From positions 3,509,164 through 3,573,163 of the forward strand of contig NZ_CP037452.1 of assembly GCF_007754425.1 (NCBI RefSeq): a DNA stretch of 64,000 nucleotides, written 5' to 3'. Under the pieces are notes generated by a model. That model ran no database searches. It saw only the letters and a list, made by a program, of their open reading frames with translations, and was not told the DNA's origin. Position numbers and translations under genes: made by a program. Of this stretch, positions 34,938 to 43,720 are shown one piece after another. The stretch comes from Gimesia fumaroli. Its GTDB lineage: Bacteria; Planctomycetota; Planctomycetia; Planctomycetales; Planctomycetaceae. Position 1 is the first letter of the stretch. Each line of letters begins with the position of its first letter.

Positions 34938-36392
34938 ATGGTAGACATCGACAGCTCCTTTGTAGATTCCGAAGCTCCCAACAGTAATGCGATCAAGAAT
35001 GGACGGGCGCTGGTTGCCAGGAACAGGTTCCCCATCCTTAATCAGAGTGAGGATGGCACGCTCATTTTTGGTGAGTGCCAGGGGAGTGGAAAGTCGAATT
35101 ATCATTGCTCCTGCGATTTTATGCAGGAAGGGAAAGTGACCTATCGGTGTTCCTGTCCGAGCCGTCAATTTCCCTGTAAACACTGCATCGGCCTGATGTA
35201 TGCGTTTACCGATGGTAAGACGTTTGCTGTGACGGATGTGCCGGAAGAGCTCGCCTCGAAACGCGAGAAGATGGAAAAGCGGATCGAGAAGAAAAAAGAG
35301 GTTTCCAATAAACCCAAGAAGGTGAATAAAGCTGCCCTGAAAAAAAAGATCAAGGCTCAACTGGATGGGTTGAACCTGCTGGAGAGTCTCACGCACGATC
35401 TGATTCGAACGGGTATGGGAAACACGAATGCAAAAACGGCCCGGCAGATCGAGAATCAGGCAAAGCAGTTGGGGAATGCGTATCTTCCGGGAGCACAGTC
35501 AGCACTGTTGAATTATACAAAGCTGTTTGTCGATGAGTCTGGCCATTTTGATTCTCAACTTGCACCGCAGCAGCGAGAGCGGGTTTATAGTGAAGCACTC
35601 GATCAACTGACGCGACTGAATGCGCTGATAAAGAGTGGTCGCTCTTATTTGCAGAACCGGTTGGACGATCCGGAACTGGCGCCGGAAACAGAATCGTCAA
35701 TAGCCTCCTGGTTGGGACATGCCTGGCAGTTAAGTGAGTTGAAAACAGCCGGTCTAGTGGAAATGAATACGGAGTTGGTTCAGCTGGCGTTCCATTCTTA
35801 CGATGACGTCGCCCGGCGGGAATATGTGGAGACCGGCATCTGGATGAATCTGGGGAGCGGAGCAGTTCAACTGACGCAGAATTACCGCCCTTATAAAGCG
35901 GCCAAATACATTAAGGAAGAGGATAGCTTTTTTCAGATCGCACAAATTCCCGAGCTCTGCATCTATCCGGGCGACATGAACCCGCGAATTCGCTGGGAAA
36001 CATCAAGTTCGCGTCCGATTGCACCAGCCGACTTGAAGACCGTTCGCTCGCACGCACATCAAGACTATGGCAGTTTGATTAAGACTATCAAATCGCACCT
36101 GAAATCTCCGCTGGCGGACAAGTCGCCTGTGGTTGCGCTGAATTACGAGCGAATCGGGACGGTGGGAGAGGAACTGGTGATTGAAGACAAAGCCAGGACC
36201 AGGCTTGTCTTTACGGAAATGGGAATGTCAGAAGAGCCGGCGAGTTGCCATTTGCTCAAGCTGCTTCCCCGGGAGATGTTTCAGAAACAGACATTAATTG
36301 CCCGGTTTCACCAGGATTTAGATACACGTACCTTGAGAATCAAGCCTTTAAGTATTGTGACCGAAACCCAAATCTTTCGTTTGACGTTTTGA
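34938..36392 (+). CDS. SWIM zinc-finger protein (YehQ-like)
   Basis: A 484-residue protein with an N-terminal SWIM zinc finger: CSCPSRQFPCKHC fits the CxCx(n)CxH pattern, preceded by YHCSCDF. A long Lys/Glu-rich, probably coiled segment follows (about 85-140), then a helical middle and a beta-rich C-terminal region. SWIM domains bind DNA or protein. It opens a five-gene co-directional set with HEAT-like, MoxR, DUF5682 and VWA genes. In E. coli the SWIM protein YehQ sits with MoxR-like YehL, YehM and VWA YehP, so it is probably the equivalent; the job is not known. Confidence 0.75.
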   Translation: MVDIDSSFVDSEAPNSNAIKNGRALVARNRFPILNQSEDGTLIFGECQGSGKSNYHCSCDFMQEGKVTYRCSCPSRQFPCKHCIGLMYAFTDGKTFAVTDVPEELASKREKMEKRIEKKKEVSNKPKKVNKAALKKKIKAQLDGLNLLESLTHDLIRTGMGNTNAKTARQIENQAKQLGNAYLPGAQSALLNYTKLFVDESGHFDSQLAPQQRERVYSEALDQLTRLNALIKSGRSYLQNRLDDPELAPETESSIASWLGHAWQLSELKTAGLVEMNTELVQLAFHSYDDVARREYVETGIWMNLGSGAVQLTQNYRPYKAAKYIKEEDSFFQIAQIPELCIYPGDMNPRIRWETSSSRPIAPADLKTVRSHAHQDYGSLIKTIKSHLKSPLADKSPVVALNYERIGTVGEELVIEDKARTRLVFTEMGMSEEPASCHLLKLLPREMFQKQTLIARFHQDLDTRTLRIKPLSIVTETQIFRLTF

Positions 36393-36440
36393 TATCCCGT
36401 CTACACTCAGTGCCTGTCCGATTGATAAGTGAGAGAACCA

Positions 36441-38261
36441 ATGAGTATTGCTGTGCTGAATCAGGTTTATGATGAAACCCGGCGTCTGGCGATTGCAGGA
36501 AGCAATCTGGCGGTTCAGGATTTTCGACTCAAAAAACTGATTTCCCCGTTGGAAAAGTCAGCCGAAAAGGCGCCTGTGTTCGGTCAGGTTGCCAAGGCGA
36601 TTGAGAAACTGATCGGCGCCACTCAGAAAGAGTCTGCACAGGCCCTGCTCGATCTGGCATCGCTTGTCTCTGCCATTCTTTACACGCAAGGTCAAACCGT
36701 TCTGGAAGGGCCTTTAGAGGAAATCGAATCCTGCGAATTGGGAAATCAGTCGACACAGGTTTCAGCGCGGGTGATGAAGCCGCTCATCGAAGCATTGATG
36801 ACGACCGGTTCCGGACGACTGGAAACGGTGCGCGACGCGTATCAGCAAGGAGCTTTTAACGACCTGCGGATTATTAATCTCGCGGTCAAAGCACTGGACG
36901 ATGTTTATTCCGAACTGGCTGATTTTGTGGCTGAGAAAGTACTGCCCCAGTATGGCACCGCCATCGTCCCCTTGATCAAAGACAGTATCAACATCAAGGG
37001 ACGGGGAGGCGACGTTCGGCGTTTAAAGGCGTTGCATCAGCAGGATCCGGGGCTGGCACGCCCTATTGTGCTGGATGCATTCGAAAATGGTTCCAAGGAA
37101 ATGAAGATTGCGGCCCTGGCCTGCCTGGGGGATACGGATGAGGATCTGCCGCACTTGCACGAGCAGGCTAAATCGCGTTCGAAAGATGTCCGGCGGGTCG
37201 CATTTGAACGGCTAAGTCGTTTCACTGATGCAGCGACAGTCGCTCTTTTTACCAAGGCCCTTAACTCTGCGGATGTCGAACTGGTCGTTTCTCCCATCAG
37301 TCAGAACGAAAGCCCGCAACTGTTAAAACTGGTACATGACTCGATTGAGACGCAAAGTTCTGAATTTTTAACAGGCAAAGCCAAAACGAAACGAGGCAAA
37401 GAACTGCAGCAGCTTTCAACACTATTGACCGCACTGTATGGACGATCGGATATAAAAACACTGTCGATCGTCGAGTCTTTATTTGACCAGCGAGCTGAGT
37501 TGCTCAAGTTGAAAGGGACTCCCGTTTCTGGAAGCAATGTTCTGGAACATCTCACAGAGATTATGTTGAACAGCAAATCAAAAAAATTACGCAAGCGTTT
37601 GATAGAATCGCGGGATGAATTTCGTGGCAGAGATTTCTCAAACAGTTTTGTTGCCGCCGTCATGATCTGCAAGCCGGCTGAAGTTTATTCGCTGTTCTCG
37701 TCTTACTATCTCGTTAAGGGAAAGCCTAAAGGGATTGCAAAAGAAAGACAGGAGATCATTCAGAATACGTTTTCTTTCAACGCGGATACGTGGGATTATT
37801 ATGCATCCACGATTAGTTATTACCGGTTTCCTACGATTAAAGAAGGATCTGGCTCGAAAGTAAAATGGGATCCGAAGTGGATTGCTGCCGCCGTTGAACA
37901 GGACGATTTGGAAAGTGTGACCGAGTTGGCAACCAGGAAAGACAAAGCCATCCATGCCTATCTCGAGAAAAAGTATGAACAGGAGTTAAAAGCCAGGCAG
38001 ACGCACCATCATGATCTCTTGATGATTCTGGCGGCCATGATCGAGACCAAACACGGCAAGGCCGTCGATTACTGGATTCAAACCCTGCAGAAACATGCTT
38101 CGAAAGAGGGCTGGTATTATGTGTATTACCTTTCGAGCTTAATTCCCTTTTTCTCCTCTTCCGCTGTGAAGAAAATTGAAGCGATCATTCCCGAACTACC
38201 CGAAACGCTGGCCGATCAAATTCTGGAAAGGCTCATCACGTTGAAGACAAAGAAAAAGTAA
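36441..38261 (+). CDS. HEAT-like repeat protein of the MoxR/VWA cluster
   Basis: A 606-residue all-helical protein that I recognise only as a HEAT-like repeat array: segments such as GSKEMKIAALACLGDTDEDLPHLHEQAKSRSKDVRRVAFERLSRF have the paired-helix spacing. It has no signal or membrane segment. The preferred start is ATG at 36441; a GTG at 36429 is possible. It sits 48 bases after the SWIM gene and 62 before the MoxR gene, so it is embedded in the cluster. This component has no counterpart that I recall in the E. coli yehLMPQ set and could act as a scaffold or adaptor. Confidence 0.6.
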   Translation: MSIAVLNQVYDETRRLAIAGSNLAVQDFRLKKLISPLEKSAEKAPVFGQVAKAIEKLIGATQKESAQALLDLASLVSAILYTQGQTVLEGPLEEIESCELGNQSTQVSARVMKPLIEALMTTGSGRLETVRDAYQQGAFNDLRIINLAVKALDDVYSELADFVAEKVLPQYGTAIVPLIKDSINIKGRGGDVRRLKALHQQDPGLARPIVLDAFENGSKEMKIAALACLGDTDEDLPHLHEQAKSRSKDVRRVAFERLSRFTDAATVALFTKALNSADVELVVSPISQNESPQLLKLVHDSIETQSSEFLTGKAKTKRGKELQQLSTLLTALYGRSDIKTLSIVESLFDQRAELLKLKGTPVSGSNVLEHLTEIMLNSKSKKLRKRLIESRDEFRGRDFSNSFVAAVMICKPAEVYSLFSSYYLVKGKPKGIAKERQEIIQNTFSFNADTWDYYASTISYYRFPTIKEGSGSKVKWDPKWIAAAVEQDDLESVTELATRKDKAIHAYLEKKYEQELKARQTHHHDLLMILAAMIETKHGKAVDYWIQTLQKHASKEGWYYVYYLSSLIPFFSSSAVKKIEAIIPELPETLADQILERLITLKTKKK

Positions 38262-38323
38262 TCCCGTCTCAAGGCGACGTTCTACCTGAAATTCAACATC
38301 ATTTATCAACTTAGGAAGCATTC

Positions 38324-39448
38324 ATGGCAAAGAAAGCAGTCAAGAAAAGCACGTCCAAAGAAAATGGGCGGCAAGTACTCAGGCAACCCGCCGAAGTACT
38401 ATATGCAGAAGAGATTTCTGAGTTGATTAAGAATGACAAGCACAGTAAGCCAACAGGCTGGCAGATGTCGCCCCGGAGCGTATTGACCTATATTTGTGGT
38501 GGTACAGCGGGGAAAAAAGAGATCACACCCAAATATGTCGGGAACCAGAGGCTTGTGGAAATCGCCATTTCCACGCTGGTGACGGACCGCGCACTGTTAT
38601 TAATCGGGGAACCGGGAACGGCGAAAAGCTGGCTCAGTGAGCATCTGACCGCGGCCATTAACGGCGATTCCACGAAAGTGGTTCAGGGAACTGCCGGTAC
38701 GACGGAAGAACAGATTCGTTATACGTGGAACTATGCCATGTTGATCGCAAATGGACCGAGCCATACTGCGCTGATTAAAAGCCCCGTGTTTCGTGCGATG
38801 GAACAAGGCGCCCTCGCGCGTTTCGAAGAAATTACCCGCTGTGCTTCTGAAGTGCAGGACGCGATGATTTCCCTGTTATCAGAAAAACGGATTTCTGTTC
38901 CAGAACTGGAGACGGAAATTGCTGCGGAAAAAGGGTTTTCTGTCATCGCGACCGCCAACACGCGCGATCGAGGCGTGAATGATATGTCAGCGGCGCTCAA
39001 GCGTCGTTTCAATCTGGTGGTTCTGCCGAGTCCATCTGATTTAGAAACGGAAATTGATATTGTCCGCGTGCGTGTGAATGAAATGGCAAGCAATCTGGAT
39101 CTGCAATCTGAATTGCCGAGCGAAGATGCCGTAGAAAAAGTCTGTACGATCTTTCGTGAGCTGCGCGCCGGCGAGACATTGGACGGCAAAAATAAATTGA
39201 AATCCCCCTCGGGAGTCCTATCCACGGCCGAAGCGATTTCTTTACTGGCGAACAGCATGGCGCTTTCCGGCCATTTCGGGTCTGGGGCCTTGTCTGCCGA
39301 AGATATCGCAGCCGGACTTCAGGGGGCTATTGTGAAAGACGAGGAGAAAGACCATATCGTCTGGACCGAGTACCTGAAGAATGTCATGAAAAAACGGGGC
39401 GCTGAATGGCGTCCTTTATATAATGCCTGTGCGGAACATAATGCCTGA
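38324..39448 (+). CDS. MoxR-family AAA+ ATPase (YehL-like)
   Basis: A 374-residue AAA+ ATPase. Walker A is GEPGTAKSW (about 90-98); the Walker B position reads GALARFEEITRC, with Glu-Glu in place of the common LDE; sensor 1 is VIATANTRDRG and the arginine-finger region is MSAALKRRFN. MoxR ATPases act with VWA-domain partners as chaperones or metal-insertion machines. Its stop overlaps the DUF5682 start, so the two are translationally coupled. Its N-terminal ~40 residues are Lys-rich. It is probably the motor of the five-gene system. Confidence 0.88.
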   Translation: MAKKAVKKSTSKENGRQVLRQPAEVLYAEEISELIKNDKHSKPTGWQMSPRSVLTYICGGTAGKKEITPKYVGNQRLVEIAISTLVTDRALLLIGEPGTAKSWLSEHLTAAINGDSTKVVQGTAGTTEEQIRYTWNYAMLIANGPSHTALIKSPVFRAMEQGALARFEEITRCASEVQDAMISLLSEKRISVPELETEIAAEKGFSVIATANTRDRGVNDMSAALKRRFNLVVLPSPSDLETEIDIVRVRVNEMASNLDLQSELPSEDAVEKVCTIFRELRAGETLDGKNKLKSPSGVLSTAEAISLLANSMALSGHFGSGALSAEDIAAGLQGAIVKDEEKDHIVWTEYLKNVMKKRGAEWRPLYNACAEHNA

Positions 39449-41807
39449 ATCAACTCATACAACGATGGTTCCCGTATTCGGCGTGCGCCATTTGTCTCCG
39501 ATGGGAGCCTGGCAGCTGCGTCGATTCCTTGATCAGATTCAGCCGGAAGTGGTTCTGATTGAAGGTCCGCATGATGCAGCAACCGTGCTGGCTGATATCA
39601 CTCGGAAAGGAACCGTACTACCGATTGGAATTCTGGCCTATTCGAATTCGGTTCCAGTTCGCACGTTTGTTTATCCGTTGGCGCGCTACAGTCCGGAGTA
39701 TCAGGCGATTCGCTGGGCAAAGGAAAACAAAAAGCATTGCGAATTTATTGATCTGCCGTCTGATGTCTTTCTTGGTTTGCAAGATCGTGAACTGAAACGA
39801 GTCCAGGCAGAGCTGGATCAGTTGGATGCCGACCAGTGTGAGGAACAGCCGGACTCCAGTGAGGAAAACGAACCGGCAGAAAACGTCATTCAACCCGTCG
39901 CAACCCGCCCTTCCCTCTATCAACGGCTCGCGGTCGTGGCCGGTGAAAGTCATTACGAGAATTACTGGGAGCGGAATTTTGAGCACAATACCACTCTCGA
40001 TTCTTATCGGCAGTCATCATTCGCATTTGGTCAGCAGTTGCGTGAGTTGGATCACGACGAGTCCCAGCGCGCTGCTGAAAATCTGGTTCGTGAAGCGTTC
40101 ATGCGCAGGCAGATTCAGGAAACCATTGCGAGAGGCGTGGACCCGCAGAAGATAGTGGCCATTGTAGGGGCCTATCATGCCCCGGTTCTGACTGCCGATC
40201 ACCCGGCGATGACGGACGAGGAACTGGCAAGCCTGGATCGCCTGGAGAGCAAACTGACGTTAATGCCGTATTCGTATTTCCGGCTCTCTAGTCAATCGGG
40301 GTATGGCGCCGGTAATCAGGCACCCGCCTATTTTGAATTACTCTGGGATGCCTTGTGTGCCGGGGAACTAGATCAGTTGCCTGCCCGTTATCTATCGATG
40401 GTTGTGCGGCATCTGCGCGAGGGAGGAACGCATCGTTCGACCTCTGAAGTCATTGAAGCGGTTCGGCTCGCAAGAACACTTTCTGCTTTAAAAGAAGGGA
40501 CCGCACCAGCGCTCTGTGATTTGCGGGATGCCGCGATTACTGTGATTGGCCAGGGAGAACGCACAGCGATTGCCGAATCGTTAGCCCGCATCGATGTGGG
40601 GACCGCAATCGGCAGCTTACCTGCGGGAGTCAGCCAGACTTCGATCCAGGAAGATTTTCAGCATCAGTTAGACCGCTTAAAACTGACCAGGTATCACACG
40701 GGAGTACGGCAGGAAATCGCCCTGGATTTACGTGAGAATCGGCGCGCGAAAAAAGAAGAGGCGGCTTATCTGGATCTGCACCGTTCCAGCTTTTTCCATC
40801 GGTTAAAGTTACTGGGGATTGGTTTCGGAACCGAGGTGGATGCAAGGCAACAATCGGCAACCTGGGCTGAGAAGTGGGAGGTACAATGGACGCCGGAATC
40901 TGAAATCTCCCTGGTGGAATCGGTGTTATTGGGAGAAACAATCGAGCTGGCCGCAGCATTTAAATTCAAAACGCTGCTGGAAGAATGCACGACAGTGCGT
41001 GGTGCATCGCATGCAGTGAAGATTGCCTGTCAGTGCGGCATGATGACTGCCATGGATCAGGCGCGCGAACGACTGCAGGAACTGGCCGCACAGACTTCTG
41101 ATTTTGATGCGGTGGCGGAAGCGTCCTCTGAACTCTCCAGTGTCGTCAAGTTCGGAGATGTTCGTCGTTTTGACAGTGCCCCCCTGTTGCCCTTGATCGA
41201 AGTGTTGTTTGTGCAGGGATCGCTTTCGCTGTACTCGATCGCCAGTTGTGATAATGAAGCAGCTCGGAAATATGTGGTTGCCATGGATCAGTTGAATCGT
41301 GTTTCTTTGGAGTTTCATGAACTGGTCGATGTGGAGTTATGGGTGGCTGAATTGCAGAGACTCAGCGACAGTGATGATCGCAATCCTTTATTGAGCGGAT
41401 ATGCCTGTGCGATTCTGCTGGAGCTCGATGCGCTCGATAATGAAAAACTGGCACGAGAGGTCTCCCGCCGACTTTCGCCCGGTATTCCTGCCGATCTGGG
41501 CGCTGGCTGGTTTGAAGGGCTTTCTAAACGGAATCGCTATGCCCTTTTGGCGCGACAGACTTTATGGGAACAGCTGGCTGACTATGTGCAATCTCTGGAT
41601 GAGGAACAGTTCAGCCGTGCGCTTGTGTTTCTGCGGCGTTCGTTTGGTGAATTCAGCCCTCAGGAAAAACGGGGAATCGCAGAAAATTTAGGCGAATACT
41701 GGGGTGTCAACGAAGAACTGGCGAGTGAAGTGCTGAACCAGCCAATGACGGAAGCGGAAGAAGAGTCCTTGAACGATTTAAATGATTTCGATTTTGATGA
41801 GTTTTAA
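39441..41807 (+). CDS. DUF5682-family protein (YehM-like)
   Basis: A large cytosolic protein of 788 residues matching my recollection of DUF5682. It starts with VPVFGVRHLSPMGAWQLRRFLDQIQPEVVLIEGPHDA, which has the VxHxSPxG...VLIEGP pattern of the TraB/EreA-like metal-dependent hydrolase fold, with IVAIVGAYHAPVL later; the remainder is helical. The ATG at 39441 overlaps the MoxR stop by eight bases and is preferred over 39423. Three bases separate its stop codon from the VWA start. Conserved His and acidic residues suggest a hydrolase, but the activity is unproven. Confidence 0.7.
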   Translation: MPESTHTTMVPVFGVRHLSPMGAWQLRRFLDQIQPEVVLIEGPHDAATVLADITRKGTVLPIGILAYSNSVPVRTFVYPLARYSPEYQAIRWAKENKKHCEFIDLPSDVFLGLQDRELKRVQAELDQLDADQCEEQPDSSEENEPAENVIQPVATRPSLYQRLAVVAGESHYENYWERNFEHNTTLDSYRQSSFAFGQQLRELDHDESQRAAENLVREAFMRRQIQETIARGVDPQKIVAIVGAYHAPVLTADHPAMTDEELASLDRLESKLTLMPYSYFRLSSQSGYGAGNQAPAYFELLWDALCAGELDQLPARYLSMVVRHLREGGTHRSTSEVIEAVRLARTLSALKEGTAPALCDLRDAAITVIGQGERTAIAESLARIDVGTAIGSLPAGVSQTSIQEDFQHQLDRLKLTRYHTGVRQEIALDLRENRRAKKEEAAYLDLHRSSFFHRLKLLGIGFGTEVDARQQSATWAEKWEVQWTPESEISLVESVLLGETIELAAAFKFKTLLEECTTVRGASHAVKIACQCGMMTAMDQARERLQELAAQTSDFDAVAEASSELSSVVKFGDVRRFDSAPLLPLIEVLFVQGSLSLYSIASCDNEAARKYVVAMDQLNRVSLEFHELVDVELWVAELQRLSDSDDRNPLLSGYACAILLELDALDNEKLAREVSRRLSPGIPADLGAGWFEGLSKRNRYALLARQTLWEQLADYVQSLDEEQFSRALVFLRRSFGEFSPQEKRGIAENLGEYWGVNEELASEVLNQPMTEAEEESLNDLNDFDFDEF

Positions 41808-41809
41808 AT

Positions 41810-43009
41810 ATGAGTAAGTCTATAAATGTTGATCAGCTTGGTCGCTGGCGGATGATTTTGGGAAAGCATTCTCAGGATCAATTGAGCAGTTATTGTAATG
41901 ACGGTTTGCAATTAACATCGGATCAACAATTAATGGATGAGGCACTGGCCGCCATTTATGACGAAACGGAGGGCGCCTCGGGAGGCTCTCGTTCTGCAGG
42001 TCTGGAAAAGTCGTCTCCGCGTCTGGCAAAGTGGCTGGGAGATATACGGACTTATTTTACGGAAGATGTTGTGGCAGTGATCCAGCAGGATGCGATTGAG
42101 AAAAAAGGCATGGACCAGCTGTTGTTCGAACCAGAAATGCTGAAAAATGTTCAACCGAATGTCCAGTTGGTGGGGACATTAATGAGCCTCAGCGGCCAAA
42201 TTCCCGAGCGAACCAAAGAAACAGCGCGGATGGTGGTGCGGGCCGTCGTCGACAAAATCAAAATGACACTCGAACAGAAAATTCGGCAAGCCGTGATCGG
42301 GGCACTCAATCGCAACGAACATTCCCCGATTCCGCACGTAAACAGCATCGACTGGAAATGGACGATCGGCCGGAATCTGAAAAATTATAATGCCGGCCTG
42401 AAACGAATTATTCCCGAACGCGTTTACTTTTATTCGCGTGCGCAGCGCACCAATAACTGGACGGTGATTGTCGACATGGATCAGAGTGGGTCAATGGCTG
42501 ACTCTGTAGTTTACGGCGCGGTTGTTGGTTCGATTTTTGCGAGTCTACCGGCATTGAAAACCCACGTGGTGGCCTTCGATACGGAAGTCGTCGATTTGAC
42601 AGAAAAGTGCGGCGATGATCCAGTCGATATGCTGTTCGGCGTTCAATTGGGCGGTGGGACCGATATTAATAAATCGGTGGCCTATTGTGAGCAGTTTATC
42701 AGTGAACCGGGAGAAACCTTATTCATCCTGCTGACCGATCTCTACGAAGGAGGCAATCAGGCACAATTGGTGCGGCGGATGCAGGAAATGGTTGCCTCGG
42801 GAGTGCGGGTTCTGTGTTTACTGGCGTTATCTGACAGTGGGATTCCCAGTTATGATGAAGGGTTAGCTCGTAAGCTCACGGCGTTAGGGATTCCCTGTTT
42901 CGGTTGCACACCTGGGAAGCTTCCTGAGTTGGTTGAAGGCGCCTTGCGAGGAAACGATCTTCAAAGCCTGGCGGACCGTGTGAAGAGCAATTCAAAAACA
43001 CCTTCGTGA
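41810..43009 (+). CDS. VWA-domain protein (YehP-like)
   Basis: A 399-residue protein with a C-terminal von Willebrand A domain (about 215-390). The MIDAS metal site is intact: DMDQSGSM (DxSxS), Thr in GGGTDINKS and Asp in LLTDLYEGG. The N-terminal half is helical. VWA proteins pair with MoxR ATPases, here two genes upstream; the start is two bases after the DUF5682 stop, showing coupling. It closes the five-gene cluster; the next gene, csrA, is on the other strand. Confidence 0.85.
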   Translation: MSKSINVDQLGRWRMILGKHSQDQLSSYCNDGLQLTSDQQLMDEALAAIYDETEGASGGSRSAGLEKSSPRLAKWLGDIRTYFTEDVVAVIQQDAIEKKGMDQLLFEPEMLKNVQPNVQLVGTLMSLSGQIPERTKETARMVVRAVVDKIKMTLEQKIRQAVIGALNRNEHSPIPHVNSIDWKWTIGRNLKNYNAGLKRIIPERVYFYSRAQRTNNWTVIVDMDQSGSMADSVVYGAVVGSIFASLPALKTHVVAFDTEVVDLTEKCGDDPVDMLFGVQLGGGTDINKSVAYCEQFISEPGETLFILLTDLYEGGNQAQLVRRMQEMVASGVRVLCLLALSDSGIPSYDEGLARKLTALGIPCFGCTPGKLPELVEGALRGNDLQSLADRVKSNSKTPS

Positions 43010-43129
43010 ACGGTGAGACAGAGTCAGAGGGCTGCTTGAGATTTTTTAAATATCCAAGGAAATGCAGTGCTGACAGACGCCGGAGTGCTGCGATGAGCTC
43101 TCCGGCGTATCGCGAAAATGACGTTTTCC

Positions 43130-43363
43130 TCAGGAAATACTGCCGCAGAAGGCGAGAGAGAATTGGGAATTCTCTCGTGTCCCTTCTTGTGCAGCAGGCT
43201 CCTGTGTTACGGTCTGTTTGACCTGCTCGGGGCGGGAGATCTGAATCTCCCGGGGGGCCGCAATACCGATGCGGACGGTCCCTTTTCGAGTTTCCAGAAT
43301 CGTGACTTGAACGTTGTCGCCAATTTGAATTGTTTCGTTGACTTTGCGGGATAAGACCAACAT
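43130..43363 (-). CDS. csrA: Carbon storage regulator CsrA
   Basis: A 77-residue CsrA/RsmA RNA-binding protein that represses or stabilises mRNAs by binding GGA motifs. MLVLSRKVNETIQIG opens the family core, and GTVRIGIAAPREIQI contains the RNA-contacting strand; the tail after about residue 48 is longer and Glu/Gln-rich. The start is ATG at 43363, with GAAGGAG 6-7 bases upstream; an upstream-extended frame to 43438 is not needed. Single gene. Confidence 0.92.
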   Translation of the reverse strand: MLVLSRKVNETIQIGDNVQVTILETRKGTVRIGIAAPREIQISRPEQVKQTVTQEPAAQEGTRENSQFSLAFCGSIS

Positions 43364-43720
43364 TTGAAGACTCCTTCTTGCAATGTGGATGGTGTGTGTG
43401 GAACAATCTTTTGGATCGCCGGTGTGGGGTGAAGTCATCTAATTCTGCAAGGGAACGATGAATTCGGTTGTTTAGCCAGCCACTGTAAAATGCGGGCTCA
43501 GAAACAAAGGCAACCAAAAAATACGATTGAACTAGTTGTGCAGCTCAATTCAGCAAAATATTGCTGTCGCGTATCTCAATTTTTTGAAAGGCTCGCTCCT
43601 CCAGCGGCGAGCATGCGGCCGGCTCCTGCCGGGCAAGTTGTTGATTGCTGGCGCGAAATTTACCTCCATCCGCGTTTTTTGGCAAGAGCAGTTTTTACTT
43701 TTTTACAAAATTTTTTTGAG
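43364..43720. other. Gene-free interval upstream of csrA
   Basis: 357 bases without a supported gene. A GCTCGC...GCGAGC hairpin near 43590-43611 is the only structure I see. The csrA promoter should be here. Confidence 0.4.

Noticed and set aside
39423-39440. Earlier ATG for the DUF5682 gene
   Set aside because: The ATG at 39441 has a better upstream sequence and a short overlap with the MoxR stop; the earlier start is possible but less likely.
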